Of a stretch of DNA of 64,000 bases, positions 34,046-44,222 are shown in pieces; within the stretch, counting starts at the first letter, position 1, and every line of letters starts with the position of its first letter. The DNA comes from Caprella mutica. Taxonomy: Eukaryota > Arthropoda > Malacostraca > Amphipoda > Caprellidae. The stretch is from contig CANNZV010002520.1 of assembly GCA_947561585.1 (NCBI GenBank), positions 31,231-95,230 on the forward strand. The letters are read 5' to 3'. Below the pieces are notes generated by a model. The model saw only the letters and a list, made by a program, of their open reading frames with translations, was not told the origin of the DNA and did not search any database. Made by a program: the position numbers and the translations under genes.

Positions 34046-34344
34046 CAAGAAGTTAAATTATTTTTCTTATATAAATAGGATTTGTTTCGCATGGTCGGTC
34101 ATTACACATGACCAGTCAAAGGATAAGTTCTAAGTTGTCAACCAGTTCCACATTATCGATTATGAAATAAAAACACTAAAAAATAAATTCTTATTTTTTT
34201 AGTGTTTTTATTTCATAATCGGTAATGGGGTACTGGTTGACAACTCAGAACTTATCCTTTGACTGGTCATGTGTAATGACTAGGGCTGTGACATGGCTTA
34301 TTTCGCATATGCTCGTAAGAATTTGCTTATACTTTTTTGAAGCA

Positions 34345-35235
34345 TATGCTTTTTGTTAGAGCTTTAAGCAAAATCATTCGAGCATATGCTTTTTGTTAGA
34401 GCTTTAAGCAAAATGTTTCGAGCATATGCTTTTTGTTAGAGCTTTAAGCAAAATCATTCGAGCATATGCTTTTTGTTAGAGCTTTAAGCAAAATGTTTCG
34501 AGCATATGCATTTTGTAAGAGCTTTAAGCAAAATGTTTCGAGCATATGCTTTTTGTTGGAGCTTTAAGCAAAATGTTTCGAGCATATGCTTTTTGTTAGA
34601 GCTTTAAGCAAAATCATTCGAGCATATGCTTTTTGTTAGAGCTTTAAGCAAAATCATTCGAGCATATGCTTTTTGTTAGAGCTTTAAGCAAAATGTTTCG
34701 AGCATATGCTTTTTGTTAGAGCTTTAAGCAAAATCATTCGAGCATATGCTTTTTGTTAGAGCTTTAAGCAAAATCATTCGAGCATATGCTTTTTGTTAGA
34801 GCTTTAAGCAAAATCATTCGAGCATATGCTTTTTGTTAGAGCTTTAAGCAAAATCATTCGAGCATATGCTTTTTGTTAGAGCTTTAAGCAAAATCATTCG
34901 AGCATATGCTTTTTGTTAGAGCTTTAAGCAAAATGTTTCGAGCATATGCTTTTTGTTAGAGCTTTAAGCAAAATGTTTCGAGCATATGCTTTTTGTTAGA
35001 GCTTTAAGCAAAATGTTTCGAGCATATGCTGTATGTTAGAGCTTTAAGCAAAATCATTCGAGCATATGCTTTTTGTTAGAGCTTTAAGCAAAATGTTTCG
35101 AGCATATGCTTTTTGTTAGAGCTTTAAGCAAAATGTTTCGAGCATATGCTTTATGTTAGAGCTTTAAGCAAAATCATTCGAGCATATGCTTTTTGTTAGA
35201 GCTTTAAGCAAAATGTTTCGTACATATGCTTTGTC
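34345..35235 (+). repeat. 40-bp subterminal satellite of the hAT element, about 22 units
   Basis: The exact 40-bp unit is GAGCATATGCTTTTTGTTAG followed by AGCTTTAAGCAAAAT and either CATTC or GTTTC. The two variants alternate irregularly. Each unit holds two small palindromes, GCATATGC and GCTTTAAGC. Confidence 0.95.
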
Positions 35236-35667
35236 AAAGAGCTTATCTAATTTTAAGGCATAATATCCTTTCGTTGAGGCTTTCGTGAACAGAAAACATC
35301 TTAAACTGTTCATGAAAAGGTTGATATATAAGTAACACAGATTACCTATATATTCAGTAATCAATTCATTCTGTGGAAGATGCACGTGGCATCAAGTGCA
35401 ATGTACTATAGATGCCTCAGATTAGAAGCATCTTTCTTTCGTGTTAACTCACTTAGCTCTTTTAATACTTCTTCTATATTAATTTTCTTCTCTAATACGA
35501 TGTTGTATTTTTCATATTTTTCTGCTCTATATTATAAATACACGTTATGTCAAACATGAGCCATCACATAATTTTTTTTGCAAATCTTATTTTCAGATTC
35601 GTAATTGCAGTAAGTTTGAAACTTCGACATAGCTAATTCTATTCCAATAGAATTTAAATATAGTGAG
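35236..35667. other. hAT-internal spacer
   Basis: AT-rich sequence within the hAT element. No open frame of interest or repeat recognised. Confidence 0.4.
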
Positions 35668-36135
35668 TAAGGACAATCGAGGTATGTTGTGTGCGTGACG
35701 TTATAACAACAACACTCTAAAATCATATTTAATATTTAAAGTAAATTTGTAAAAACAGTTATTAATTTGCATAATATAAATAAATATTAAATAACCTGTC
35801 AAACCCCTAATTTTCTCTATAAATTTGTTCCCTTGCTTACGTCACGTCACAAATAACTCAATTGTCGCTATTTACCAATATTGGTATTCCTAGTAGGGAT
35901 TTAGGGAAGGCACCAAAGAGTAAAGCTTTGTGAGCTGTGGTTACAAATCGAGTGATTTGTGACCGTGACGTCAACAAGGCAACACACATAAATAGAAAAT
36001 TAAGGTTAAGCAGTGTGAATAACATTAATGGATTCATTTCTGATTTATAATAGTACGTTCTTCAATTGCATTAAATATTATTTTAGAGTGTTGCTGTTAT
36101 GACGTCACGAAAACAACATACCTAGATTGTCCTTA
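35668..36135. mobile_element. MITE with TGACGTCA-bearing inverted ends
   Basis: The left end TAAGGACAATCGAGGTATGT runs into GCGTGACGTTATAACAACAA. The right end is its inverse, GTTGCTGTTATGACGTCACG, then CATACCTAGATTGTCCTTA. A second nested inverted pair (CTTACGTCACGTCACAAAT / ATTTGTGACCGTGACGTC) lies inside. It is related to the element at 11775-12027. Confidence 0.8.
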
Positions 36136-36452
36136 CAATATTTCAATTATATTTCCCGCTTTTAAAACCAGATGGCGCCACAACGCACTTTTAAAATAGA
36201 AATTGTCGAGAGTAGTGTATCTTATTGTAGCATAATATCTTTGGCGATAACGATCAACATGTTTCCCGTAGGAATCTACAGTGTGCCCAATAAGGCTATG
36301 CTTCTACTGTCTAAAATTAAAAAGTTTATTAAACAGCGCATAAAGTTTTTGAGATACTGTCTTTACTGGGTAAGTTTCTATTGATGCAGTGTTCCAAGTT
36401 TTTCACGATAACTCTTCTCTGATTGGTCAGCTAGAAGGAGAAGCCAACATTG

Positions 36453-36484
36453 GGCGGAGCACTAAATCGTTAGTGCTCCGCCCT
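36453..36484. repeat. Perfect GC-rich hairpin
   Basis: GGGCGGAGCACTAA, a 4-base loop (ATCG), then TTAGTGCTCCGCCC: a 14-bp perfect stem in an AT-rich setting. No T-run follows, so there is no reason to call it a terminator. Confidence 0.8.
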
Positions 36485-36532
36485 TTATTGGCTTTCCCTC
36501 CTTGCATACAATTATGCACTCAGAGATATTCC

Positions 36533-36811
36533 GATGCACCCAGGTGTATCGAGCTGACTCTGTGGCTTTGTCTCTAAAGCGAGACACTTTGGTGCTGTTC
36601 GATGCACTTTAGTGTCTTAGCTATAAGTTTGTTGAAATGAGGAAAAAAACAGGAGAGAATAATTCACTCATCATTTTAACAAACCTCTATGTAACTAAGA
36701 CACTAAAGTGCATCGAACTGATGCATTTCATCCAAAATATAGTTTGATGCACTAAGGTGTCTCGCTTTAGAGACAAAGCCATAGGGTGAACTCGAAACAC
36801 CTAAGTGCATC
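36533..36811. mobile_element. MITE with about 55-bp inverted ends
   Basis: The left end GATGCACCCAGGTGTATCGAG leads to TGGCTTTGTCTCTAAAGCGA. The right end is the inverse (TCGCTTTAGAGACAAAGCCA, then CACCTAAGTGCATC). An inner inverted pair, GATGCACTTTAGTGTCTTAG, lies near the centre. It is non-coding. Confidence 0.85.
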
Positions 36812-37776
36812 AGTTCGAGTTGTTTATTTTTCCCAGTGTGTGTTTAATTAAATCACATTTCAAATAATAGAACTTTGAAACTCTCGACATATATGGTTGT
36901 AATGTAGTTTGTTATTTCAGCTAGTTTGTTGCACTGCACACTTCATTATTGTCTCAAGTTGATTGCTTTCCATAGCCTAGCATTCAAGATTCCTAAAGCA
37001 GCTCGACTCCCAGTCAATGATATAGTAACATTAAAAACAATACCCTAAATAACTTATCCGCAATTAAAAATATTTTTAAAACTATATTCTAAGTGGTAGT
37101 AACCTTTTATTTTTAGAGGTGCGATCCGGAATATACTTATATTGCAGCCAACTAATAAAATTTAACTTCATTGACAGGGTGCTAACGCGCCCCTTACCAT
37201 GGAAAATGAAATCTAGTGATGAATTTTTCTAATGTAAAATCTACATTTGTTAAGTCAGGAGTTGCTATATTTATTTATTTATATAGTTTTCTATGAGGAA
37301 TTTTCACTGTTCCCTTTACCACGTTTTACTGGTGCCGGAAAAGTATAAATTCTTTATCTAATCATTTATCTTGGTTGAGGTAACACTAGTGAATCTTCCA
37401 AATTAGACACGGTTTAGATAAGGCTTACTATAACCCATTGTAGTATATCCCTTCCCTTACTGTACTATAAACAGTAATAAGGGGCCTAGGTGTCCCCCAC
37501 CTTCACGTGGTCGGTACCGTTAGTATACCAAATATTGTAATTAGGATCTATTATTTTGTTACATTGTCTTTAAAAGATTCTAAATTGGTAGAACCAACGG
37601 GGGGCACCCCCCTAAATTTTAGGGGTTATTTGTGTATTTATACTTGATCATTAATGTATTATTCATAATTTGATATTTCCAGTAATTTGTTGTATTTGTA
37701 TTCAGTAACTTGGGCCCCTCTTAGGGAGGGACCCCTTCCTTATTTTTGCCGAGCATTGTTCCAAAGACTCAACAAT
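36812..37776. other. hAT-internal spacer and probable LINE 5' leader
   Basis: This contains a degraded TAGTTTGTTG module (36900-36957). The last several hundred bases (GGGGGGCACCCCCCT near 37600, C-rich tracts near 37490) probably form the 5' leader of the LINE. I could not find a target duplication, so the LINE's left end is unresolved. Confidence 0.45.
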
Positions 37777-39951
37777 ATGGGTAGGGGGAATAAGAGAAAC
37801 CAGAGTAACTCACCTCCTCCCTCAGAGGAGAGAGAAACTAAGAAACAAAAACCGAAAGAAACTAAATCAGTGGATACTACCCCTCAGAATCCCAAACTGG
37901 AAGCACTTGAAGCTCTTGCTGGGTTGCTCGAGGTGATGGATCCGTCGATACTTGTGTCATCTGGAGATACAAATGAAGAGTTTTCTGAACTGAAGTCTAA
38001 GATTAAGAATAAGCTACAGAAAATCATCCCTGAAACTATTGCCCCAAACGAGACATACCAGATTGAAATTAGACCTAAAAAGCTTTCAAAGAGAAAGTTT
38101 GTACCTTACCAAGAAGAGACCTCATCAGTCACCAACACTGTCCCTCGTTTCTTCGAGTTCCTTTTCGAAGGAGATTCCAAAAGGTCAACAAACCCATTCC
38201 ACCTGGAGGAAGTTGTCGAAGAGACGACAGGAGAAAAACCACTAAATGTATTTGGCATCAATAAAAGTAAATACATTGTCGAAATACGAACGATGACAGC
38301 AGTTAATGATATTATTACCATAAAAGACATCAAGGGCACTCCTTGTGTGGTGTCTCAGTATGCTCCTTTCAATACCGTGAGAGGACTAATGTATGTAAAA
38401 CATACAGACTTGTCAACAGATGAGAATCTGAGAGACTTCAAAATCTGGCTGAATGAAAACTGTGGAATTGAAAATGTTGCCCTTGCTCCTTTCATAAAAC
38501 CTAGGGACCCTACTATGAGAGCCCTCATAGTCACATTCACTGGTAACAGCCTACCATATAGTATCTACATACATGGAGAGGAATGCGACACTAGAGTTTA
38601 TCCGTACTCTAATAAACCTATGCTGTGCAAGCATTGCTATACCTATGGCCACACTTTAGTTAAATGTCGATCTACTAACTCTGTCTGTAAAAAATGTGCA
38701 GAGCCAGGTCATTCTGCTGACAACTGCCAGAGTGAATTCACTAAGTGTTACCACTGTGGAGAAACACACGAAGCAGGATCGAGAATCTGCTCACGATATC
38801 AGAGAGAAGCGAACCTGATTGCTATTCAAGCAGAAAGGAAAGTCAGTATGAGACGAGCAATTCAGATAGAGAGAGGAGAAGAAGAGAGAAGAGTGGTGAA
38901 CAGTGAAAAGTATTTAGACGTTGTAGATGTAAAGATGTCAGTAGAAGATAAGAGAAGCATGACTCCCTGGTTGCTGGACAGATGTCTCACAAGTTGCATC
39001 ACTGGCAAAGTAAAAAGTATCCGGTCTGTCAATGCTGAGGTCTTCTCTATTGAAGTTTCCTCTGAAGTGTAATATCAAGAAATCCTTGCTTTGAAACTTC
39101 TGAACGGGAAACCCATAACTACTATGAAATCCTCACGTTATGAATGCCCAAAAGGACTTGTTTACATTTACGAATATAATCTGCAACATTTCGATGAATA
39201 CAAGAAGAGAATTATGGAGAAGCTACCAATCAGTGATGCTACTATCGCATCTTGGATCAAGTCCAGAAACCCAAGAGCAATCCCTCTCATTTTGAGCTTC
39301 AGCCAGTCTGAAATCCCGCAGTATATTAGTATCCTTGGAGAGCAATCTCTCACAAAGGTATATGAGTATGTTAACAGACCTATGATGTGCAAGCAGTGTC
39401 TTGAATTTGGACATACAAAGAAATGGTGCAAAAACCCTCCAAGGTGCACCAAGTGTGATGCTGACGACCACTTAATTGAAAATTGTTCCTCTTCTAACCC
39501 AAAATGCCATCACTGCCAGGAAAATCATTTCACTGGTAACAAAAAGTGCAAAGAATTACAATTCGAGATGGAAATCATCTCTATCCAGAAAAGAAGGCGT
39601 GTGCCAAGAGCTCAGGCTAAACTGATATTCCAAAAAGACAACCCCAATTTCCAGAACCTCAACTATAGTAGAGCTGTTAAAAATTCTGTGATATTACCCA
39701 TGGGTACAGTTACAGAAATGCCCCCTATTATAGAGATCCATGAAAATTCAAAATCAAGACAGTCTTATTCCCCTGCAACTCCGGAGATTTTCGAAAACGA
39801 TGCAATATCCACCAAAAGAATGTTCGAAGAAGAAGCAAGTGAACCAACAGATGATATGTTGGATCAATCAAACTACGAGTCCGAACTTCGCAACAGCTCG
39901 AAACATAGAAATAAGAAAAGAAAAGGTAAGAAAAATAGAAAAGATCACTAA
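37777..39951 (+). pseudogene. LINE ORF1 (Gag-like) with duplicated RRM/zinc-knuckle module, one in-frame stop
   Basis: The frame starts at ATG 37777 (an upstream extension would need TTG) and runs 725 codons, broken only by TAA at 39070-39072. The N-terminus is lysine-rich. Module 1 has an RRM-like fold region (about 150-280) and three knuckles: CKHCYTYGHTLVKC from residue 284, CKKCAEPGHSADNC and CYHCGETH. Module 2 repeats the plan: a second RRM-like region spanning the stop, then CKQCLEFGHTKKWC from residue 538, CTKCDADDHLIENC and CHHCQENH. The protein would coat LINE RNA. The stop falls inside the second RRM, so this is either a simple nonsense change or a separation or readthrough point. 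Confidence 0.85.
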
Positions 39952-39965
39952 TAAGACTATTAAAA

Positions 39966-42900
39966 ATGGAGAACCACATCATTCAGTGGAATGTTAGAGG
40001 AATTTCCTCAGCGAAGCAAGAACTAATAAAATTAATTGAATCATACCAACCACTAGTTCTTGCCGTTCAAGAAACCTTCTTAGGTAATGATTTTAGCATT
40101 AAGCTCCCTGGTTATACAAGCTTCTGTCGACAAGGTCACTACAACCAAAGATTTCATGGAGGAGTGGCTATTTATATCCACAACTCATGCCCTCATGAAA
40201 AATTAGAAATACACTCTGAACATCAAATTGTTGCAGCAAGAATTCAACTCGATTATCATCAACCCATCTCAATAGCATCCATCTACATCCCAGGCAGAGA
40301 AAGAATAACATACCAGTCTATTAGTGATGTAATCGGACAACTCCCAAAACCCTTCCTCCTATTAGGAGACCTGAACGGACACCACGCTACCTGGGGATCA
40401 GCTGCAAATGACCAAAGAGGTAACCAGATTAACAAAGTTTTGAGTGATCTTCAGCTAAACTGTTTAAATGATGGTAGATCTACCCATGAGTCGGGATCAT
40501 GTATAGACCTCTCAGTTTGTGATCCTGCTTTGACACATTTCTTGGAATGGAATGTACTACAAACGGTACTTTCTAGTGATCATCACCCCATTCTCACCAC
40601 TCTCATCACGAGGAACGCAGGACAACCAACTGCACAAACTAGATACAATATAAAGAAAGCAAAATGGTTCGAATACTCAATTGATGCAGCATGGAGTGAA
40701 GAAATACCTGATGTCGAGGAAAACAGTTGTACCTTCTTAATCAACGATCTCTATAGCAGAATATATTCTGCGTCAGACAGAAACATCCCTAAAATACAAA
40801 CTAAAAGATTTTTTCCAGTTCCCTACTGGTCTGATGAATGTAAGAGACTTTGGGAAGAGAGGGAACGCCTGTACAGAAGATATAGGAGCTCTGGATTACT
40901 GGCTGATAAGATATCATGGAAAAGACAGAGAGCCATCACCAAAAAGTTTATTATTGAATCAAAAAAATTAGAATTTAGGAAATATCTTAGTGATATGAAA
41001 AATGATACACCCATGTCTCAAATATATGACAAACTACGTAAAATTAGAGGTTACCCTCCCCGCAAAATATCTTTCCTTAAAGTAGGAAACAATAGTGTCA
41101 CAAAGCCTAAAGATATTGCTAACGTCCTTGCCAACACCCTAGCCGAAACATCCAGCTACAAAAATAGTTCAGCAACATTTCAACAAATAAGAAGAAAACA
41201 AGAAACAGATATAACTTTTCCAGAAGACAACGAACCGTACAACCTCCCATTTACAGAACTTGAGCTGAATGCTGCATTATCCTCCGCAAAAAAAACTGCT
41301 CCAGGTCCAGACCAAATTCATTATGCAATGCTTAGTAATATGCCTGAACATATACAGAAACACCTGCTCAATCTATATAATAAACTGTGGCTCAATCATT
41401 TTTACCCACCACAATGGAGTGAATCCATAGTTATACCAATCCCCAAGCCTGGGAAAGATCTCAGCAATCCATCCAATTATAGACCAATAGCACTAACGAG
41501 TTGTTTGGGCAAGATGTTCGAAAAGCTAATCAACAGGCGCCTTGTGGAACATCTAGAAAACAACAAACTACTCTCCCATATCCAGTGTGGATTTAGAAAA
41601 AATAGGTCTACAGTGGATCACTTAGTAAGACTAGATACTTACTTGAGAAGAGCATTCGCAAACGAAAAGGTAACCGTTAGTGTCTTCTTTGACCTAGCCA
41701 AAGCATATGATACCACGTGGAGGTTTGGTATATTGAGAGACATGAAGAGCTTGGGAATTGGTGGAAACATGGCATCATATATCAAGGAATTTTTAAGATT
41801 AAGAAAGTTCAAAGTTCTAGTTGGTTCAGAACTATCCGATGAGAAGATTCAAGCTGCCGGTGTTCCCCAGGGGAGCATTCTATCCGTCACACTGTTTGCT
41901 ATAAAGATAAATGCCTTACCACAAGTTATCCCTCCAAATGTACACTCTTCTCTGTTTGTCGATGACATCCAGATTGCCTACTCAGATTATTCCATGCAAA
42001 GAGTACAAAATGTTCTACAACCAGCCATCAACAACATCTACAAATGGGCCAACAACAACGGTTTCACCTTTTCTATTAGTAAAACCCACTGTATGACGTT
42101 TCATCGTAACCCTGATTTCCCTTTAAAACCAACCCTGAAAATAAACAACACTCCCCTGAATGTTGAAAAAACGGCTAGATTCCTGGGTATGACCTGGGAT
42201 TCTCAACTGAACTGGAACACCCATATTAGAAACCTAACCACTTCTTGCAACAAGGCACTTGGTCTCCTTCGATCTTTAACTTCCCTGAAGTGGGGAGCGG
42301 ACCAACACGTTATGCTCCATGTGTACAGACTTGTGTTGCGTCCCAAAATAGACTATGGTTGTATAATCTATGGCAGTGCATCAAATTCCCTTCTAAATAA
42401 AGTGGAAAGTCTACAGAGTGAAGCCTTGCGAATAACATCTGGAGCATTTAAGTCTTCACCTGTAAAGAGCCTGCAAGTTCTCATGAATGAACCATCATTA
42501 GAAGATCGCAGAGACGATCTAATATGCAGATATTTCTTCAGAAACAAATGTTTTATTACAAACCCTGCATATAATTCTACTCTGAACCCTGACCTCATAA
42601 CCTTTTTCTCAACAAAGCCTGATCCAAATAAGCCGTTGCTGATGAGGATAAACAACGCTTTAGCAGAATTAACTATACCAACGCAGCCTGTACTTCCTTT
42701 CAAAACACCCGATATCTACTCCGTTTGCATAGAGAGACCAGACATTGACAGGGAATTTGTTACTCCCGACACTAAAAGAATTCCTAACTTCAATCCTACC
42801 TTTTTAAGCTATATTAGAAACTCCTACTCGGATCATCAATTGATTTATACTGATGGCTCGAAGGACTCTGATGGAGTTGGCTGTGCAGCAGTTTTGGGCC

Positions 42901-43667
42901 AATCTAAACTTCTATCAACGCTGCCCTCGGTAGCATCAATTTACACCGCTGAGCTGCAAGCCCTTAAACTGGCCTGCACTTTAATTTGTAACCAACTCAG
43001 TAGAAACCCCACTGGGAAAAAGTTCCTCATATGCACCGACTCCTTGAGTGCAGTCCAAGCATTAAATTCAATAGAACCTAAAAATCATTTTTTGTACAGA
43101 CTTCAAATTTCACTTCATAACATTATCACTAACAATATAAATATAACCGTTATGTGTATACCTTCACACAGTGGCATTAAGGGTAATGAGACTGCAGACA
43201 AGTTAGCCAAGGAAGCATCCAGAAAACTGCCAGAATTTATAACATGCCCTTACACTGACTGGTTTAATACCATAAAGGAGAAAATACAGCAGCGATGGGC
43301 TCAGAGATGGAGAACAGAGAACACTCAGCTGACTAAAATACTCACTGAACCTGCAAAGAGGAAGAAAACTAAGATGAACAGAAGTGAGCAAGTTGTGATA
43401 AATAGGTTGAGGATTGGTCATACCAACCTGACACATGGCTATAAGATGAGTAGCACCGTACAAGAGCCTAGACCAACATGCCGATGGTGCAATTTGGAGC
43501 CAATGTCTGTGGAGCATATATTTGTAACCTGCCCACAGCTTGAGGATATAAGACTGGAATTTTTCGAAGACCCTCATCCTGAGATTGGAACTGTGCTCGG
43601 TGAAGATTTGGATATTCTGAAATTGATTGAGTTTTTGAGTAGGCTTGATATTTTGCAGGAGATATGA
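39966..43667 (+). CDS. LINE ORF2: endonuclease, reverse transcriptase, RNase H
   Basis: An intact 1233-residue frame. The exonuclease-endonuclease-phosphatase domain opens the protein (QWNVRGI near residue 8, QETF near 36, GDLNGHH near 133, SDHHPI near 203). Reverse transcriptase spans about 430-720 with FFDLAKAYD, GVPQGS and the active-site box FVDD (F664-D667). RNase H has TDGSKD (D963), CTDSLSAV near 1023 and PSHSGIKGNETAD near 1068. The C-terminus holds a C-x2-C-x8-H-x4-C knuckle (CRWC...HIFVTC). The ATG at 39966 lies 14 bp after the ORF1 stop, in a different frame. The protein would nick target DNA and prime reverse transcription there. No lesion was seen, so it may still be active. Confidence 0.96.
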   Translation: MENHIIQWNVRGISSAKQELIKLIESYQPLVLAVQETFLGNDFSIKLPGYTSFCRQGHYNQRFHGGVAIYIHNSCPHEKLEIHSEHQIVAARIQLDYHQPISIASIYIPGRERITYQSISDVIGQLPKPFLLLGDLNGHHATWGSAANDQRGNQINKVLSDLQLNCLNDGRSTHESGSCIDLSVCDPALTHFLEWNVLQTVLSSDHHPILTTLITRNAGQPTAQTRYNIKKAKWFEYSIDAAWSEEIPDVEENSCTFLINDLYSRIYSASDRNIPKIQTKRFFPVPYWSDECKRLWEERERLYRRYRSSGLLADKISWKRQRAITKKFIIESKKLEFRKYLSDMKNDTPMSQIYDKLRKIRGYPPRKISFLKVGNNSVTKPKDIANVLANTLAETSSYKNSSATFQQIRRKQETDITFPEDNEPYNLPFTELELNAALSSAKKTAPGPDQIHYAMLSNMPEHIQKHLLNLYNKLWLNHFYPPQWSESIVIPIPKPGKDLSNPSNYRPIALTSCLGKMFEKLINRRLVEHLENNKLLSHIQCGFRKNRSTVDHLVRLDTYLRRAFANEKVTVSVFFDLAKAYDTTWRFGILRDMKSLGIGGNMASYIKEFLRLRKFKVLVGSELSDEKIQAAGVPQGSILSVTLFAIKINALPQVIPPNVHSSLFVDDIQIAYSDYSMQRVQNVLQPAINNIYKWANNNGFTFSISKTHCMTFHRNPDFPLKPTLKINNTPLNVEKTARFLGMTWDSQLNWNTHIRNLTTSCNKALGLLRSLTSLKWGADQHVMLHVYRLVLRPKIDYGCIIYGSASNSLLNKVESLQSEALRITSGAFKSSPVKSLQVLMNEPSLEDRRDDLICRYFFRNKCFITNPAYNSTLNPDLITFFSTKPDPNKPLLMRINNALAELTIPTQPVLPFKTPDIYSVCIERPDIDREFVTPDTKRIPNFNPTFLSYIRNSYSDHQLIYTDGSKDSDGVGCAAVLGQSKLLSTLPSVASIYTAELQALKLACTLICNQLSRNPTGKKFLICTDSLSAVQALNSIEPKNHFLYRLQISLHNIITNNINITVMCIPSHSGIKGNETADKLAKEASRKLPEFITCPYTDWFNTIKEKIQQRWAQRWRTENTQLTKILTEPAKRKKTKMNRSEQVVINRLRIGHTNLTHGYKMSSTVQEPRPTCRWCNLEPMSVEHIFVTCPQLEDIRLEFFEDPHPEIGTVLGEDLDILKLIEFLSRLDILQEI

Positions 43668-43768
43668 GACTTTATTGATATTGTGTTGAGACCCTTTTCT
43701 TGTCACTGACCACAAAATGGAAATTTCTGACGTGGTCTTTTCTCTATCTTAGAAATTATTATTATTAT

Positions 43769-44107
43769 GAAGATGAAAATATCTTTTATACATAATCACT
43801 AAATTACTAATCAGTTCATTTTATATTCCCTGACATACCTAGTAAAAGATACCTATTTAGTTAAATAATAATAAGGTTCCCCTTGATTATTGCTTGTTTT
43901 CTTCAATCAAAAGGAAATTTTGAACTATATACTATTGTATATTTGAAGGCATATCTATTAATAAAAGCTTATGCATCATAGTATTCAGCTCTTAAAGCTT
44001 ATAAAGCATAATCTGAAACGATTTTACAGCCTTATTTTTAGAGCTTATAAAGCATATTTTTAGAGCTTATAAAGCATATCTTGTAAAGCCTTACAGTCAC
44101 AGCCCTA
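43769..44107. other. Right end of the hAT element
   Basis: AT-rich. It ends in GAGCTTATAAAGCATA-type units (43985-44090), inverted relative to the left-end satellite, then the terminal GTCACAGCCCTA. Confidence 0.7.
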
Positions 44108-44141
44108 GTAACGACCGACCATGCGAAACAAATCCTATTTA

Positions 44142-44222
44142 GTGTAAGCTATTTCAATGTCCAGACCTTCCTTCTTATCGGGATCCATGGAGATGATAGT
44201 CGCCGAGAAATCTCCGGCCTGA
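44142..44222 (-). CDS. Possible terminal exon of an unknown gene
   Basis: On the minus strand a good acceptor (TTTGTGTTCTCAG) is followed by 25 open codons beginning AGDFSATIISMDPDKKEG and reaching a stop at the border of the foldback element. No further exon of this gene was found between here and 47041, and I do not recognise the protein. It could be the cut end of a host exon. It lies downstream of the NLR stop codon, so it is not part of that model. Confidence 0.3.

Larger units (their letters stand above)
37777..43768 (+). mobile_element. I/Nimb-like non-LTR retrotransposon, nearly intact
   Basis: ORF1 (37777-39951) and ORF2 (39966-43667) are separated by 14 bp. The element ends in an ATT-triplet tail (43754-43768), not poly(A). 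Gag with zinc knuckles, an apurinic-type endonuclease, RT and RNase H together fit the I group, of which Nimb is a member. The assignment is by architecture only. It is inserted within the hAT element; the left end is not resolved. Confidence 0.85.
34281..44107. mobile_element. Non-autonomous hAT-type element, 9.8 kb with nested insertions
   Basis: Termini TAGGGCTGTGAC and GTCACAGCCCTA are inverted. The flanking octamers GTAATGAC (34273-34280) and GTAACGAC (44108-44115) differ by one base and form the 8-bp target duplication. Inside the left end is a 40-bp satellite (34345-35235); related GAGCTTATAAAGCATA units lie inside the right end (43985-44090). No transposase was found. The bulk of the length is a LINE and MITEs inserted later. 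Confidence 0.85.
34074..44139. mobile_element. TA-flanked foldback element split by a hAT insertion
   Basis: The left arm (34074 to about 34165) reads AATAGGATTTGTTTCGCATG, then GTCGGTCATTACACATGACC. The right arm begins after the AT-rich centre near 34195 and runs to 34280, then resumes at 44116 as CGACCATGCGAAACAAATCC TATT. Removing 34281-44115 restores a nearly perfect palindrome of about 230 bp. TA at 34072-34073 and 44140-44141 suggests a Tc1/mariner-type target duplication. Confidence 0.88.

Noticed and set aside
34345..35235. CRISPR-like array of 40-bp repeats
   Set aside because: Units are contiguous with no spacers, in a eukaryotic setting within a hAT element; it is a satellite.
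36172..36384. 70-codon frame starting MAPQRTFKIEIVES
   Set aside because: No homology recognised, no splice context, and it spans the spacer between two MITEs.
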